Assembly (NCBI RefSeq): GCF_009847015.1
Contig: NZ_WVEM01000020.1
Location: 1 to 64,000, forward strand
Reading direction: 5' to 3'
Length of the DNA stretch: 64,000 nucleotides
Source: Sunxiuqinia indica
GTDB taxonomy: Bacteria > Bacteroidota > Bacteroidia > Bacteroidales > Prolixibacteraceae
The position numbers and the translations under genes are program-made. Every line of letters starts with the position of its first letter. The first letter of the stretch is position 1. The notes below the pieces were generated by a model. The model worked only from the letters and a program-made list of their open reading frames with translations, searched no databases and was not told the origin of the DNA. This document shows, one piece after another, positions 1 to 8,545 of the stretch.

Positions 1-159
1 AGTGGAGCGAAGGGGTTAGCTAATATAGTTGAATCTCTTGCCAACCTGAAAGGGGATGAGCTTCATAGAATTAACTATATTAGAAGAGCCGGATGACGGG
101 AGACTGTCAAGTCCGGTTCTGTGAGAGGCTTGGGGTGAAATTCCCTTTGCCTACTCGAT
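1..159 (+). mobile_element. Group II intron, 3' end (domains V and VI)
   Basis: Positions 86-119 fold as a 34-nt domain V: a lower helix GAGCCGGA/TCCGGTTC containing the AGC catalytic triad with a G-U wobble, and an upper helix TGAC/GTCA capped by a GAGA (GNRA) tetraloop. Positions about 125-155 (AGGC...GCCT) can form domain VI, and the element ends near 159 in CTACTCGAT, agreeing with the usual 3' AY end. An 11-bp inverted repeat CTAATATAGTT/AACTATATTAG (20-30 and 73-83) lies just upstream, in the domain III/IV area. The reverse transcriptase gene and 5' end would be left of the window. The 34-nt domain V argues against class IIC. Exact 3' junction uncertain by a few bases. Confidence 0.85.
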
Positions 160-346
160 CAAGTGACCGTTACCAAACATTTTGACACAAGCACATTCTG
201 ATAGATTACAGATGAAATTGCTTATCTTTCAGAGGCGAATTAGTTGTTGCAAATGTAAAAGTGGACAGCAAAAATGAGCTGAAAAATGAAAAATTTGGAA
301 AAATAGAAATTACTGATAGATAATGATCATAACATAAAGGGAGAAT
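160..346. other. Intron 3' flank without a recognised gene
   Basis: The flank begins CAAGTGACCGTTACCAAACA. On the + strand the last 100 bases contain a short open stretch ending in a stop near 322 (it would end in ...GKIEITDR), possibly the C-terminal remnant of a gene interrupted by the intron, but it is too short to identify. The decamer GTTACCAAAC at 169-178 recurs inverted as GTTTGGTAAC at 812-821, bracketing the gene at 347-799. A purine-rich ribosome site AAAGGGAGA precedes the ATG at 347. Confidence 0.4.
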
Positions 347-799
347 ATGAAAACATGGAATTTAAAAGTAAAAAGTAATCCTCAAGAGACTAGTAAGAAA
401 CTGGATTCAGCACTTGGGTCTATAGGCGGATTTGTTTTTAGAATGGATACTGGTACAAAGGATTCTATAATATTTAAAGTGCGTAAACGGAGTCTAAATT
501 ATTTAAATTTTATACGGGAGAATCAAATTGTTGTAAATGGAAAGATATTAGAAACAGATAGTGAAAATGAAACTGATTTAGAAATCTCTTTTAGTCAACA
601 CTTTTTGACAATATTGTATGTGTCTTTTTTCGTGGGTTTGGGTCTATTGGCATTAATCTTAGGAATAAGTAATAATGCAACCATGTTATATGGAGGGATA
701 TTATTAGTGATAGGAATTGTATTGTGGATTGACGTACGGAAGAATTCTGAAAAGAATGTTCAAAAATATAAGACATTAATTTCTGAGATATTGGAGTGA
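347..799 (+). CDS. Hypothetical two-helix membrane protein
   Basis: A 150-residue protein that I do not recognise. The N-terminal ~90 residues are polar and could form a small alpha/beta domain; two hydrophobic helices follow (about residues 88-108, FLTILYVSFFVGLGLL..., and 113-127, LYGGILLVIGIVLW), separated by a short turn, then a basic C-terminus. The start is supported by AAAGGGAGA about six bases upstream of ATG. It stands alone between a group II intron end and an inverted-repeat region, and a 10-bp inverted repeat flanks it, so it may be cargo of a mobile or cassette-like unit; that is inference. Its A+T content is higher than that of the genes downstream. Nothing indicates a specific function. 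Confidence 0.6.
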   Translation: MKTWNLKVKSNPQETSKKLDSALGSIGGFVFRMDTGTKDSIIFKVRKRSLNYLNFIRENQIVVNGKILETDSENETDLEISFSQHFLTILYVSFFVGLGLLALILGISNNATMLYGGILLVIGIVLWIDVRKNSEKNVQKYKTLISEILE

Positions 800-806
800 T
801 AAAATA

Positions 807-1097
807 AAAAACGTTTGGTAACAAATTGTATATGTCAGGCGGGGGTTCTAGCGGTCTGACAAGTCAGACCTCGTGCCCACATTCCTGCGGGTCTGACAGG
901 ATTTCTTTTCGAAATCCCGCCCGACCACATAGTGTGCCGAGAAGCGATGAATCGGCAAAATAAAGTTCATTGCATGCTGTAATTGAGATGGTGGAAGTTG
1001 CAAACGAGCAATTGGACACTGGTGTCGCCTTACAGGAGGAGTCATCAAACCCCCGCTGCCGCACGAATCCTTTCGTGTGGTTTAGCGTTCTTAGGCC
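807..1097. repeat. Nested inverted-repeat region
   Basis: After GTTTGGTAAC (812-821) the sequence holds GCGGGGGTT (839-847), matched by AACCCCCGC at 1048-1056, so ~200 bp are bounded by a 9-bp inverted repeat. Inside are a near-perfect hairpin GGTCTGAC-AA-GTCAGACC (852-869) and a further copy of GGTCTGAC at 889-897. Just outside is a small stem GCACGA/TCGTGT (about 1061-1078) followed by TTTAGCG. GC content is higher than its surroundings. This resembles intergenic repeat elements of Bacteroidota or recombination sites of gene cassettes, but canonical attC core boxes are not seen. No coding sequence is convincing here; open frames in it lack a ribosome site and family features. Confidence 0.5.
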
Positions 1098-1160
1098 AAT
1101 AAGTAATTGGGTCGCTGTAAATCCGGAGCAGCACTGGGGCACGACAATCAACCAATCCTG

Positions 1161-1631
1161 TTATTCCATCCCTTCTTCATGCTTTGGTATCGAAAACGAA
1201 CCATCGGGAGTGTTTACCATCCAGTTCGAGAAGTCGTGTAAAAACAACCAAAAAGCTTTTACCAGGTGCTCGGGAGCATCGAGCTTCAGCAATACTTCGC
1301 GGTAGCATTCGAGCCAAACAATGCGGGCATCGGGCGTAATTTTAAAGGGTAAATGCCTGCGCACCAAAACCGGTTTTCCACGGTGCTGGTTAAAGTAGTC
1401 GGGCCCACCCAGTCGCTGAATAAAAAAGTCGGCCGATCGTTCTTTGGCAGCATCGAGCCCAACGGGGTTTGAAGGAAAGAGGTGCTTAAAAGAACTTTGT
1501 GCCAGCAGGTCGTAGTGGTCGCTCACCATTTGGCGCACACCTTTCTCATCCAGGTATTTGTACAATTCCTGGTCGGGCATATATTTGTTGGGTCGGGCAC
1601 CAAAAGCCATTTTTTCAATCTTCAGTTCCAT
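1161..1631 (-). CDS. glbO: Group II truncated haemoglobin
   Basis: A 156-residue globin of the 2-over-2 truncated type (GlbO/YjbI group). Seen: the family signature RRHLPFKI with the proximal His, a Trp in ARIVWLECY at the expected G8 position, and the helix B/CD region FKHLFP. Such proteins bind haem and handle O2, peroxide or NO in the cytoplasm. The length is somewhat greater than the usual ~130 because of extra N- and C-terminal residues. It is transcribed towards the repeat region, with no partner gene next to it; pgk lies upstream on the same strand behind a terminator, so it probably has its own promoter. Start chosen at the first ATG, MELKIEKMAFG; an ATG seven codons later is possible. 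Confidence 0.85.
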   Translation of the reverse strand: MELKIEKMAFGARPNKYMPDQELYKYLDEKGVRQMVSDHYDLLAQSSFKHLFPSNPVGLDAAKERSADFFIQRLGGPDYFNQHRGKPVLVRRHLPFKITPDARIVWLECYREVLLKLDAPEHLVKAFWLFLHDFSNWMVNTPDGSFSIPKHEEGME

Positions 1632-1724
1632 GGGTTTGTTTTAATCGTTACTCGTATTCACCAATAACCGATAAATTGCCCGAATGTTTATGCTTTTGGG
1701 GAATCATCAGCCTTTTTCCGGGCC

Positions 1725-1755
1725 AAAAAAAGGCCCGAAGAAATTCTCCGGGCCT
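1725..1755 (-). terminator. Rho-independent terminator after pgk
   Basis: Read on the - strand: AGGCCCG, 11-nt loop, CGGGCCT, then a run of T. It lies 36 bases past the pgk stop codon and before the globin gene. A third GGCC block (1719-1724) could form an alternative hairpin with the same arm. Confidence 0.8.
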
Positions 1756-1790
1756 GAGTTATCGTTGTGTTGTTTGTTTCAATTTAAGAA

Positions 1791-2987
1791 TTACTCGCCG
1801 CGAACAGCTGCAATTCCGGGAAGAACTTTTCCTTCGAGGTATTCTAACAAGGCTCCACCGGCAGTAGAGATGTATGAAACACCATCAGCAATACCGAATT
1901 TGTTAACCGCTGCAACCGAGTCGCCACCACCTACAAGAGAGAAAGCACCTTTTTTAGTTGCTTCAACAACAGCATCACCAATTACTTTGGTTCCTTCGGC
2001 AAACTTTTCCATTTCGAAAACACCGGCAGGGCCGTTCCAAAGTACCGTTTTTGAATTGCCAATTACTTCGTTGAAAGTAGCAATGGTATCAGGACCTACG
2101 TCCAATCCCATCCAACCGTCTTTAATTTCACCGGCAGGGCAAATTTCAGTATTGGCATCAGCAGCAAATTTATCAGCCGCCACACAGTCTGAAGCGATTA
2201 CCAGGTTCACACGTTTTTCTTTCGCTTGCTTAATAATGCTTTTGGCTAATTCCAAGTAATCATCTTCGCAAAGCGATGAACCGATGTTTCCACCCATTGC
2301 TTTTACGAACGTAAAGATCATTCCACCACCGATAATCAAGTTGTCTACGGTGTTCAACATGTTTTCGATGATTGTAATTTTAGTTGAAACTTTTGCTCCA
2401 CCCATAATGGCAGTCATCGGACGTTGAGGATCGGCAACGACTTTATCCAAACTCGCTACTTCGCTGTCAACCAAGTATCCAAACAGTTTGTCATTTGGGA
2501 AAAATTGAGCAATTACAGCTGTTGAAGCGTGAGCACGGTGTGCCGTACCAAAGGCTTCCATAATCCAGCAGTCGCCGTTTTCGGCCAATTTCTTAGCAAA
2601 TTCTTCGTCACCGGCAGTTTCTTCTTTGTGGAAACGAAGGTTTTCCAAAATCAATACTTCACCTGGTTTCAAATCAGCGGCCATTGCTTTGGCTTCGTCG
2701 CCAATACAATCAGGAGCAATTTTTACTGTGGCACCACCCAGCAATTCCGAAAGGTGACCAACCAAATGTTTTAATGAGAATTTATCTTCGGGTCCGTTTT
2801 TTGGACGACCAAGGTGAGACATGATAATGGGAGAGCCACCTTTTTCAATCACTTTTTTGATTGTTGGCAAGGCTGCACGCATACGGTTATCGTCAGTGAT
2901 TTCGAATTTATCATTCAAAGGAACGTTGAAATCCACACGGATTAGTGCTTTTTTCCCTGCGAAATCATAGGTTTCAATAGTCTGCAT
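1791..2987 (-). CDS. pgk: Phosphoglycerate kinase
   Basis: A 398-residue cytoplasmic glycolytic enzyme that moves a phosphate between 1,3-bisphosphoglycerate and ADP. Family motifs are visible: RVDFNVPLN near the N-terminus, [10 protein letters not shown] (substrate loop), [29 protein letters not shown] and the nucleotide-binding [12 protein letters not shown]. The length is typical. The start is set at MQTIETYDF; the open frame continues 12 codons upstream, but those residues ([12 protein letters not shown]) are not part of the family and lie across the likely promoter region. Single gene, ended by a strong terminator; a TATATTTG -7 element lies about 35 bases upstream of the chosen start. 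Confidence 0.96.
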   Translation of the reverse strand: MQTIETYDFAGKKALIRVDFNVPLNDKFEITDDNRMRAALPTIKKVIEKGGSPIIMSHLGRPKNGPEDKFSLKHLVGHLSELLGGATVKIAPDCIGDEAKAMAADLKPGEVLILENLRFHKEETAGDEEFAKKLAENGDCWIMEAFGTAHRAHASTAVIAQFFPNDKLFGYLVDSEVASLDKVVADPQRPMTAIMGGAKVSTKITIIENMLNTVDNLIIGGGMIFTFVKAMGGNIGSSLCEDDYLELAKSIIKQAKEKRVNLVIASDCVAADKFAADANTEICPAGEIKDGWMGLDVGPDTIATFNEVIGNSKTVLWNGPAGVFEMEKFAEGTKVIGDAVVEATKKGAFSLVGGGDSVAAVNKFGIADGVSYISTAGGALLEYLEGKVLPGIAAVRGE

Positions 2988-3020
2988 AATTGTTTTTTTT
3001 AGTTTCTTAAAAAATCGTTC

Positions 3021-3028
3021 CAAATATA
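3021..3028 (-). promoter_or_regulatory. -7 promoter element of pgk
   Basis: On the - strand this reads TATATTTG, an exact match to the Bacteroidota -7 consensus TAnnTTTG, 33 bases before the pgk start. A -33 TTTG at the proper distance is not obvious. Confidence 0.5.
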
Positions 3029-3172
3029 ACGAAAAAGGAAGCTTTTTGAGTACGGTCTATTCGCTTAATAAAGAAATATTAATGCAGAGGTAAACTTGAG
3101 TTTTTGGATTTAGTATGTGGGCACTTTTTAACAAACTTCATCGGAAAAAGATGTAAACGAGGTAGGTTTTAT

Positions 3173-3180
3173 TATTTTTG
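3173..3180 (+). promoter_or_regulatory. -7 promoter element of holB
   Basis: TATTTTTG fits TAnnTTTG and lies 20 bases before the holB ATG, giving a short leader. No clear -33 TTTG at the usual spacing. Confidence 0.4.
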
Positions 3181-3200
3181 TTTTCAACTAAAGTTAGCCT

Positions 3201-4325
3201 ATGTTTTTTCGCGACGTAATTGGGCAGGAAGCCACCAAAAAAAGATTAATTCAGTCAGTGAATGAAGAGCGTATTAGTCATGCGCAATTGTTTGCAGGGC
3301 CCGAGGGATCGGGCAAGTTGGCCTTGGCTTTGGCGTATGCGCAATATGTTTCGTGTTTAAACAAGCAAGATGGTGATTCGTGTGGGCAGTGCTCGTCGTG
3401 TAAAAAATACGCCAAGTTAATTCATCCTGATTTGCATTTTGTATTTCCAGTGGTAAAAACGCCCAAGTTTAAAGATCCGGTGAGCGACAATTTTATTGGC
3501 GAATGGCGAAAGCTTGTATTGGGGAATGCTTATTTCAACCTCGAAGACTGGTTTAATTTTATAGGAGTAGAAAATGCTCAGGGCTTAATTTACTCACACG
3601 AGAGTGAGGAGATTATTCGCAAGCTCAATCTGAAGTCATTCGAAGCGGAGTACAAGGTGATGATTATTTGGATGCCCGAAAAGATGCATATTTCTTGCTC
3701 CAACAAGTTGCTAAAAATGATTGAAGAGCCTCCGGTAAAAACCTTGTTTCTATTGGTTACCGAAAATGAAGAGGAACTGATTACGACAATTCGCTCGCGT
3801 TGCCAGCTGATTAAAATTCCCGGAATTCAGCCCGAACCCATGAAAACAGCCATTGAAAAGTTAGAAGGAGCTGCCGGTAAAGATGTCGATAACCTGGTTC
3901 ACTTGAGCCGTGGAAATTACAGGCAGGCCTTAAACTTATTGGAGCTGAACGAAAGCACCCGCTACAACTTAGAGCGATTTAAAGAGCTGATGCGCTTTTC
4001 GTATGGACGCAAATTCATAGATCTTTTTCAGTGGATTAGTGAGGTTTCGAATATGGGGCGCGAGCGGCAAAAAATATTTTTACAATACTGCATGGGGCTA
4101 ATTCGCGAGAACTTTGTGTACAATCTGAAAAATCCGGCTCTGACTTATATGCATGAAGAAGAGCAGACTTTTTCGGCGCGTTTCTCGCCATTCATCAACG
4201 AACGAAATGTTGTGCCTATTAGTGAAGAGCTGGAGAAAGCGTTTCAGCATATTTCAATGAATGGCAATCCTCGGATTATTTTTACCGACATGGCATTGAA
4301 GATCGTGAAGCTGATTCGCAAATAA
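3201..4325 (+). CDS. holB: DNA polymerase III delta' subunit
   Basis: A 374-residue AAA+ clamp-loader subunit. Seen: the N-terminal VIGQEATKKRLIQ, a Walker-A-like loop GPEGSGK, a Cys cluster CGQCSSC for zinc, HPDLHFVFPV, a long sensor helix region KMHISCSNKLLKMIEEPP and the arginine motif TTIRSRCQ. It would act with DnaX and HolA to load the beta clamp on DNA. In Bacteroidota this protein is commonly longer than the E. coli one, as here. The start is at the first ATG after a -7 promoter element. It converges on the histidine kinase gene, with only 15 bases between stop codons and no obvious terminator. Confidence 0.92.
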   Translation: MFFRDVIGQEATKKRLIQSVNEERISHAQLFAGPEGSGKLALALAYAQYVSCLNKQDGDSCGQCSSCKKYAKLIHPDLHFVFPVVKTPKFKDPVSDNFIGEWRKLVLGNAYFNLEDWFNFIGVENAQGLIYSHESEEIIRKLNLKSFEAEYKVMIIWMPEKMHISCSNKLLKMIEEPPVKTLFLLVTENEEELITTIRSRCQLIKIPGIQPEPMKTAIEKLEGAAGKDVDNLVHLSRGNYRQALNLLELNESTRYNLERFKELMRFSYGRKFIDLFQWISEVSNMGRERQKIFLQYCMGLIRENFVYNLKNPALTYMHEEEQTFSARFSPFINERNVVPISEELEKAFQHISMNGNPRIIFTDMALKIVKLIRK

Positions 4326-4340
4326 CAAGTAAAATAAGAA

Positions 4341-6707
4341 CTAATCTGATTTTTCTTTGGGCAGTACAGGAAGTTTGAAATAGAACGTGGTTCCTGCTAA
4401 CTCTTCCGATTCAAACCAAATTTCTCCATGCAACAGGTTTATGATGCCTTTTATGATACTTAGTCCAAGTCCTGTTCCCGGTTTAATATTTTTTGACTCC
4501 ACCTGGGTGAAGCGGTTAAAGATGGTGTCTTTGAATTTCTCAGGAATTCCAATCCCTGTATCTTTTACAAAAAAGGTAATCTCGTTTTCAACCAAGGAGT
4601 AAACACCAAAAGTGATGGAGCCTTCATTGGTGTTTTTTATGGAGTTGGTTAGCAGATTATCAAAGACTTGTTTTAACCGTACCGGATCGGTAAATAGAAT
4701 TAAGGGTTTCTGGATTATCCGGTGTTCTGTAGCCAGTTTAATATTGGGTTTTGAGTTGAATAAGGGACTCTGACGGTGATAGTCGTAGATATTTTCCAGG
4801 AAAGGGACAATGGAGAAATAGCTCTTATCAACTTTTAGTTGGTTCGATTCAATTTTGGCTACGTCTATAATGTCGTCAATAATTCGGAGTAAGTGCGTGC
4901 CTGACTTTTGAATAAATTCGGTGTACTTTTCCTGTTTCTTTTTGTCTGCCGATGGTAGCGATAATAAACTAGAGAACCCAATAATGCTGTTCATTGGGGT
5001 GCGGATTTCATGCGACATGTTAGCCAGAAAAGCAGATTTCAATCGGTCACTTTCCTGAGCTTTCTCAGTGGCTTTTTGCAATTCTATATTTAGCTTCTGC
5101 AATTCGTTTAATGCATTTTGCAGTTCATCATTTTTCTCAAGTATTTGTTTTTGGAGTTTCTTGTGATTTGTCAAATCATTCAAAATAAGTACGAGCTTAT
5201 CTCCAATATAACTCCACAGTATTTGGATGAACTTCACGGTACCATCTTTGCACACGACTCTTGCTTCAAAAGGAGGCAGGGTATCTTTTCTATCCGATCG
5301 TTGTTCCAGCTCTTGAAGCCAGAGGGTTTTTATTTTTTCGCGGTAGGCTTTCTTGGGGTAGGCCGCTTCAAACCATTTTTCAACAGTAGGAATATCTTCT
5401 ATGGTATATCCAAACGTGAGGGTAAACTCGTTGTTGAGATATTCGACGGCCCCATCCTTGGTGTTAATGGCAATAGGAATTGGGGATTCATCAACGAGAT
5501 TTTTTAGTCCTTGTTGATTCTCAATTAACTCTTGTGTAATTTTCTTCTGCTTGGTAATGTTGATTAAGGCGCCAACAATTGCTTGTGTCTTTCCATTTTC
5601 AACAATCGGAGCTTCGCGCACTTCAACCCAAACTAAACTCCCATCTTTATGAACCATCTCAAGTTCGTAAGGTCGCTGAATTTTGCCTGTTTTGATTGCT
5701 TTTACAGTCAAGTCAAAACCAGTGGAGTTGACCGGATTGTCTGATACCAGCGTAGTCCATTTGATCATCGCTTCTTTAGGCGTGTATCCAACCAAATTCT
5801 CAATTTGAGGACTTATAAACGTGATTTTATGGTCGGTAGAATGTTCGTAAAATACATTTGTGCTATGCTCTATAATATTACGGAGCTTTTCTTCACTTTC
5901 TTTTATTCTTTTTCTGTTCTTTTTGTCCTCACTAATGTCTCTGAGGGTACAAATCATCCCATCAAAGCGGTAGTTTTTGATCAGGGGAACCAGCCAGCCA
6001 GCTATAACAATACGTTTGCCTTCAAGTGTTGTTAGTTCTGTCTCATATTGCAGGGGTTTTAATACGTTTTTCGCCTTTAAATAACTATCGACAAGCGTTC
6101 CAATATTTTGACGTTCAAACCCGAGTATGTTTTTCCCTAGGATTTTATGTTTTGGAGTACCGGTGTTTAGAGTCATTCCCGAATTGGTGTAGAAAATATT
6201 ATCCTCCTTGTCAGTAACCCAAAGCCCCTCGTGTAAATGATCCATCAACCGTTCATAAAACTTTATTGGGCCTGTTGCGAGTTTAAGTGTTTTTAGTCGC
6301 TTTTTTAAAATGAGTACAAATTCTTCATTCCCAACAGGGGAAACTTGGATGTTGTACAGGTGTTTACCATCAAAAGTAAATTCGGTAAATTCTTTCTTCT
6401 TTTTTGATTCAATAACTGAAACAAATTTTCGAACCCACTTGTCCTCCAGATTTGCAAATAGCGATTTTGCCGGTTTGTCAATTAGTTTCGCTGCGGGAAG
6501 TCCAATTGCTTCTTCAAATGCCTCATTTAATTCGTAAGCCTGAAAATCGATGGGGGTATTCTTTGAGTTATAAATGATTTTATTGAGCGAGCAACCCAGA
6601 GGGATTTCTCTAAATATGGATTGATATTGTGGTAGTTTTGACGAACCGTTTGTCATTTCTGGGTTGATTTTGAATGAAACTCTTCGATTATAAATTGAAG
6701 AATTCAC
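4341..6707 (-). CDS. Soluble multi-PAS sensor histidine kinase
   Basis: A 788-residue hybrid-free histidine kinase. From the N-terminus: a degenerate PAS-like domain (about 20-130), three PAS domains (about 145-265, 270-390 and 395-520; the second ends in a PAC-type segment VWVEVREAPI), a coiled-coil linker (about 520-555), a HisKA domain with the phospho-acceptor H566 in SHEIRTPMNSIIGF, and an HATPase domain with N-box DNLLTNSIKNT, G1 DTGIGIP and G2 GTGLGLSI. No transmembrane segment or signal peptide is visible, so it should sense a cytoplasmic signal. There is no response regulator next to it, so it is an orphan kinase; its target is unknown. Start chosen at the first ATG. Confidence 0.9.
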   Translation of the reverse strand: MNSSIYNRRVSFKINPEMTNGSSKLPQYQSIFREIPLGCSLNKIIYNSKNTPIDFQAYELNEAFEEAIGLPAAKLIDKPAKSLFANLEDKWVRKFVSVIESKKKKEFTEFTFDGKHLYNIQVSPVGNEEFVLILKKRLKTLKLATGPIKFYERLMDHLHEGLWVTDKEDNIFYTNSGMTLNTGTPKHKILGKNILGFERQNIGTLVDSYLKAKNVLKPLQYETELTTLEGKRIVIAGWLVPLIKNYRFDGMICTLRDISEDKKNRKRIKESEEKLRNIIEHSTNVFYEHSTDHKITFISPQIENLVGYTPKEAMIKWTTLVSDNPVNSTGFDLTVKAIKTGKIQRPYELEMVHKDGSLVWVEVREAPIVENGKTQAIVGALINITKQKKITQELIENQQGLKNLVDESPIPIAINTKDGAVEYLNNEFTLTFGYTIEDIPTVEKWFEAAYPKKAYREKIKTLWLQELEQRSDRKDTLPPFEARVVCKDGTVKFIQILWSYIGDKLVLILNDLTNHKKLQKQILEKNDELQNALNELQKLNIELQKATEKAQESDRLKSAFLANMSHEIRTPMNSIIGFSSLLSLPSADKKKQEKYTEFIQKSGTHLLRIIDDIIDVAKIESNQLKVDKSYFSIVPFLENIYDYHRQSPLFNSKPNIKLATEHRIIQKPLILFTDPVRLKQVFDNLLTNSIKNTNEGSITFGVYSLVENEITFFVKDTGIGIPEKFKDTIFNRFTQVESKNIKPGTGLGLSIIKGIINLLHGEIWFESEELAGTTFYFKLPVLPKEKSD

Positions 6708-6850
6708 CTCGATTTATAAAATATTAATGGCTCAGAGAACTAATTTAGAATAATTCTTTGTAAGAATCTAGGTTATTCCACACAATCTTGAGATATTGTT
6801 GTGGTCTGACTCTCTGTTTGGTCAATTTTGTTGACATCTGTCACAAGCAC

Positions 6851-6880
6851 TTTGTTTCTCAGCTTTATTAATTATTTTTG
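6851..6880 (+). promoter_or_regulatory. Promoter of the ricT-gldH operon
   Basis: TTTG at 6851-6854 and TATTTTTG at 6873-6880 are separated by 18 bases, matching the Bacteroidota -33/-7 pattern. The start of transcription would fall near 6886, leaving a leader of only about 15 bases before the TTG at 6901. Confidence 0.6.
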
Positions 6881-6900
6881 TAGATTATAGCAAAAGGCTG

Positions 6901-8076
6901 TTGCCGGATCAGTATCAATCCGGGATTAATTGTAAATGTATGGATGATCAATTATCAATCGAGCGGGGGTGTTGTGCGAAATCTGCCGGAACATGCGCAA
7001 AACTAGAAGTTTACGATTGGCTGGACGATGTGGTCAATAAGTCAGGTGATGACGATATCATTGAAGTTCGGTTTAAAAATACGCGAAAGGATTATTACAA
7101 AAATGTAAATAACCTGAAACTGAAATCGGGAGATATTATCGCTGTAGAGGCAAGTCCCGGGCACGATATTGGCCTTGTTACATTAACCGGGGCATTGGTG
7201 AAGCACCAGATGAAAAAGCACAAGGTAACCATGATTAATGGCGAACTTCGCAAGGTTTACCGAAAAGCAAAATCGGTTGATATTGACAAATGGCGCGAGG
7301 CAATGAGTCTGGAGCACCAAACGATGATTGAATCACGTAAAATTGCTGCCGATCTTCGTTTAAATATGAAAATTGGCGATGTGGAGTACCAAGGAGATCG
7401 CACCAAAGCCATATTCTACTATATTGCTGATGAACGTGTTGATTTTAGGCAGCTGATTCGGGTGCTGGCTGATACGTTTCGTATTCGGATTGAAATGAAG
7501 CAAATAGGTGCTCGACAGGAAGCCGGACGAATTGGTGGGATTGGCCCGTGCGGACGTGAACTTTGTTGTGCTACCTGGATCGGCAACTTTGTTTCGGTAA
7601 CCACTAATGCCGCCCGTTACCAGGAAATTTCATTAAACCCACAGAAGTTGGCCGGACAATGTGGGAAACTGAAATGTTGTTTGAATTTTGAAGTTGACGC
7701 TTACATTGATGCTCAAAGGGATTTTCCACCGAGTAATATTCCGTTGGAATCAGAAGAGGGGCGATTCTATTTTCAAAAGGCTGATGTATTTAACCGAACG
7801 CTTTATTACACGTCAAACAGTAGTTCTGTTTCTGGGCCAGTTGCCGTTAGTGTTGAGCGAGCCAAGGAAATCATCCGATTAAATAAAAGAGGCAAGAAGG
7901 TCGAGAAAGTTGCTGACCGTATTGTTGAAGTCAAAACAACGCAGAATAAAGGTTTTGAGGATGTCATTCCGCAAGAAAGCCTGACTCGTTTCGATGAGCC
8001 AAAGCCACGCCATCGAAAAAAGAAAAAGCGGTTTACAAAGAACAAATCATCACGACCTCCAAGAAATAAAAAATGA
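6901..8076 (+). CDS. ricT: PSP1 domain protein, RicT-like
   Basis: A 391-residue cytoplasmic protein with a PSP1 C-terminal domain. Seen: an N-terminal Cys group (RGCCAKSAGTCAKLEVYDWL), the PSP1 core FKNTRKDYY, SGDIIAVEASPGHDIG, and the Cys-rich GPCGRELCC and GQCGKLKCC pairs that in relatives can bind an iron-sulfur cluster. The C-terminal 50 residues are very basic (KPRHRKKKKRF). In Bacillus, RicT works in a complex affecting RNA maturation; its role in Bacteroidota is not settled. The stop overlaps the gldH start (ATGA), so the two are translationally coupled. Start: TTG with AAAAGG upstream is taken; an ATG at 6940 would give a 378-residue protein and is a real alternative. Confidence 0.85.
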   Translation: MPDQYQSGINCKCMDDQLSIERGCCAKSAGTCAKLEVYDWLDDVVNKSGDDDIIEVRFKNTRKDYYKNVNNLKLKSGDIIAVEASPGHDIGLVTLTGALVKHQMKKHKVTMINGELRKVYRKAKSVDIDKWREAMSLEHQTMIESRKIAADLRLNMKIGDVEYQGDRTKAIFYYIADERVDFRQLIRVLADTFRIRIEMKQIGARQEAGRIGGIGPCGRELCCATWIGNFVSVTTNAARYQEISLNPQKLAGQCGKLKCCLNFEVDAYIDAQRDFPPSNIPLESEEGRFYFQKADVFNRTLYYTSNSSSVSGPVAVSVERAKEIIRLNKRGKKVEKVADRIVEVKTTQNKGFEDVIPQESLTRFDEPKPRHRKKKKRFTKNKSSRPPRNKK

Positions 8077-8537
8077 GGAATCCGATTTACATCTTCGTTT
8101 CTCTGCTTCTGTTGGTAGCTTGTGATACCAACAGAGTGTATGAGGACTATAAAACCATTGATCCATCCGGCTGGAATAAAGATTCTGTTGCTCAGTTCGA
8201 TGTTGATGTGCCTGAAATAGATCAGCCATACAGTATTTATATCAATGTTCGAAATAAAGGAAATTATCCGAACAGCAACCTCTGGTTGTTCCTGGAAATT
8301 CAGCAGCCTGAAGGGAAGTTGCTAACCGATACGATCGAATATATTCTAGCTGAGAAATCGGGAAAATGGCACGGAAGTGGAATTGGCGATTTGTTTGACA
8401 ATCAGTTTGTTTATCGAAAAAATGTTGTTTTTGAGAAAGAAGGCACCTACCAATTTCGCATTCAACAAGGCATGCGAACTGAAATGCTAAAGGGTATCCA
8501 CGATATTGGACTTCGAATTGAGAAAATAAATAATTAG
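8073..8537 (+). CDS. gldH: Gliding motility lipoprotein GldH
   Basis: A 154-residue lipoprotein. The N-terminus is a type II signal (YIFVSLLLLVAC) with the lipidated Cys at about residue 16; the mature part is a single beta-sandwich-like domain with the family pattern GLRIEK near the C-terminus and MRTEMLKGIHDIG before it. GldH is required for gliding in Flavobacterium and is conserved in non-gliding Bacteroidota with T9SS; its precise function is unknown. It overlaps ricT by four bases and is followed nine bases later by trmB, so it belongs to the 6901-10752 operon. Confidence 0.85.
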   Translation: MRNPIYIFVSLLLLVACDTNRVYEDYKTIDPSGWNKDSVAQFDVDVPEIDQPYSIYINVRNKGNYPNSNLWLFLEIQQPEGKLLTDTIEYILAEKSGKWHGSGIGDLFDNQFVYRKNVVFEKEGTYQFRIQQGMRTEMLKGIHDIGLRIEKINN

Positions 8538-8545
8538 CGTTAAAA

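Noticed and set aside
812-1056. Canonical integron attC site
   Set aside because: Core boxes GTTRRRY/RYYYAAC are not present, so I report only an inverted-repeat region.
970-1305. Open frame of 111 codons on the + strand
   Set aside because: It crosses the inverted repeats and runs against the truncated haemoglobin gene; composition and lack of a ribosome site mark it as a shadow frame.
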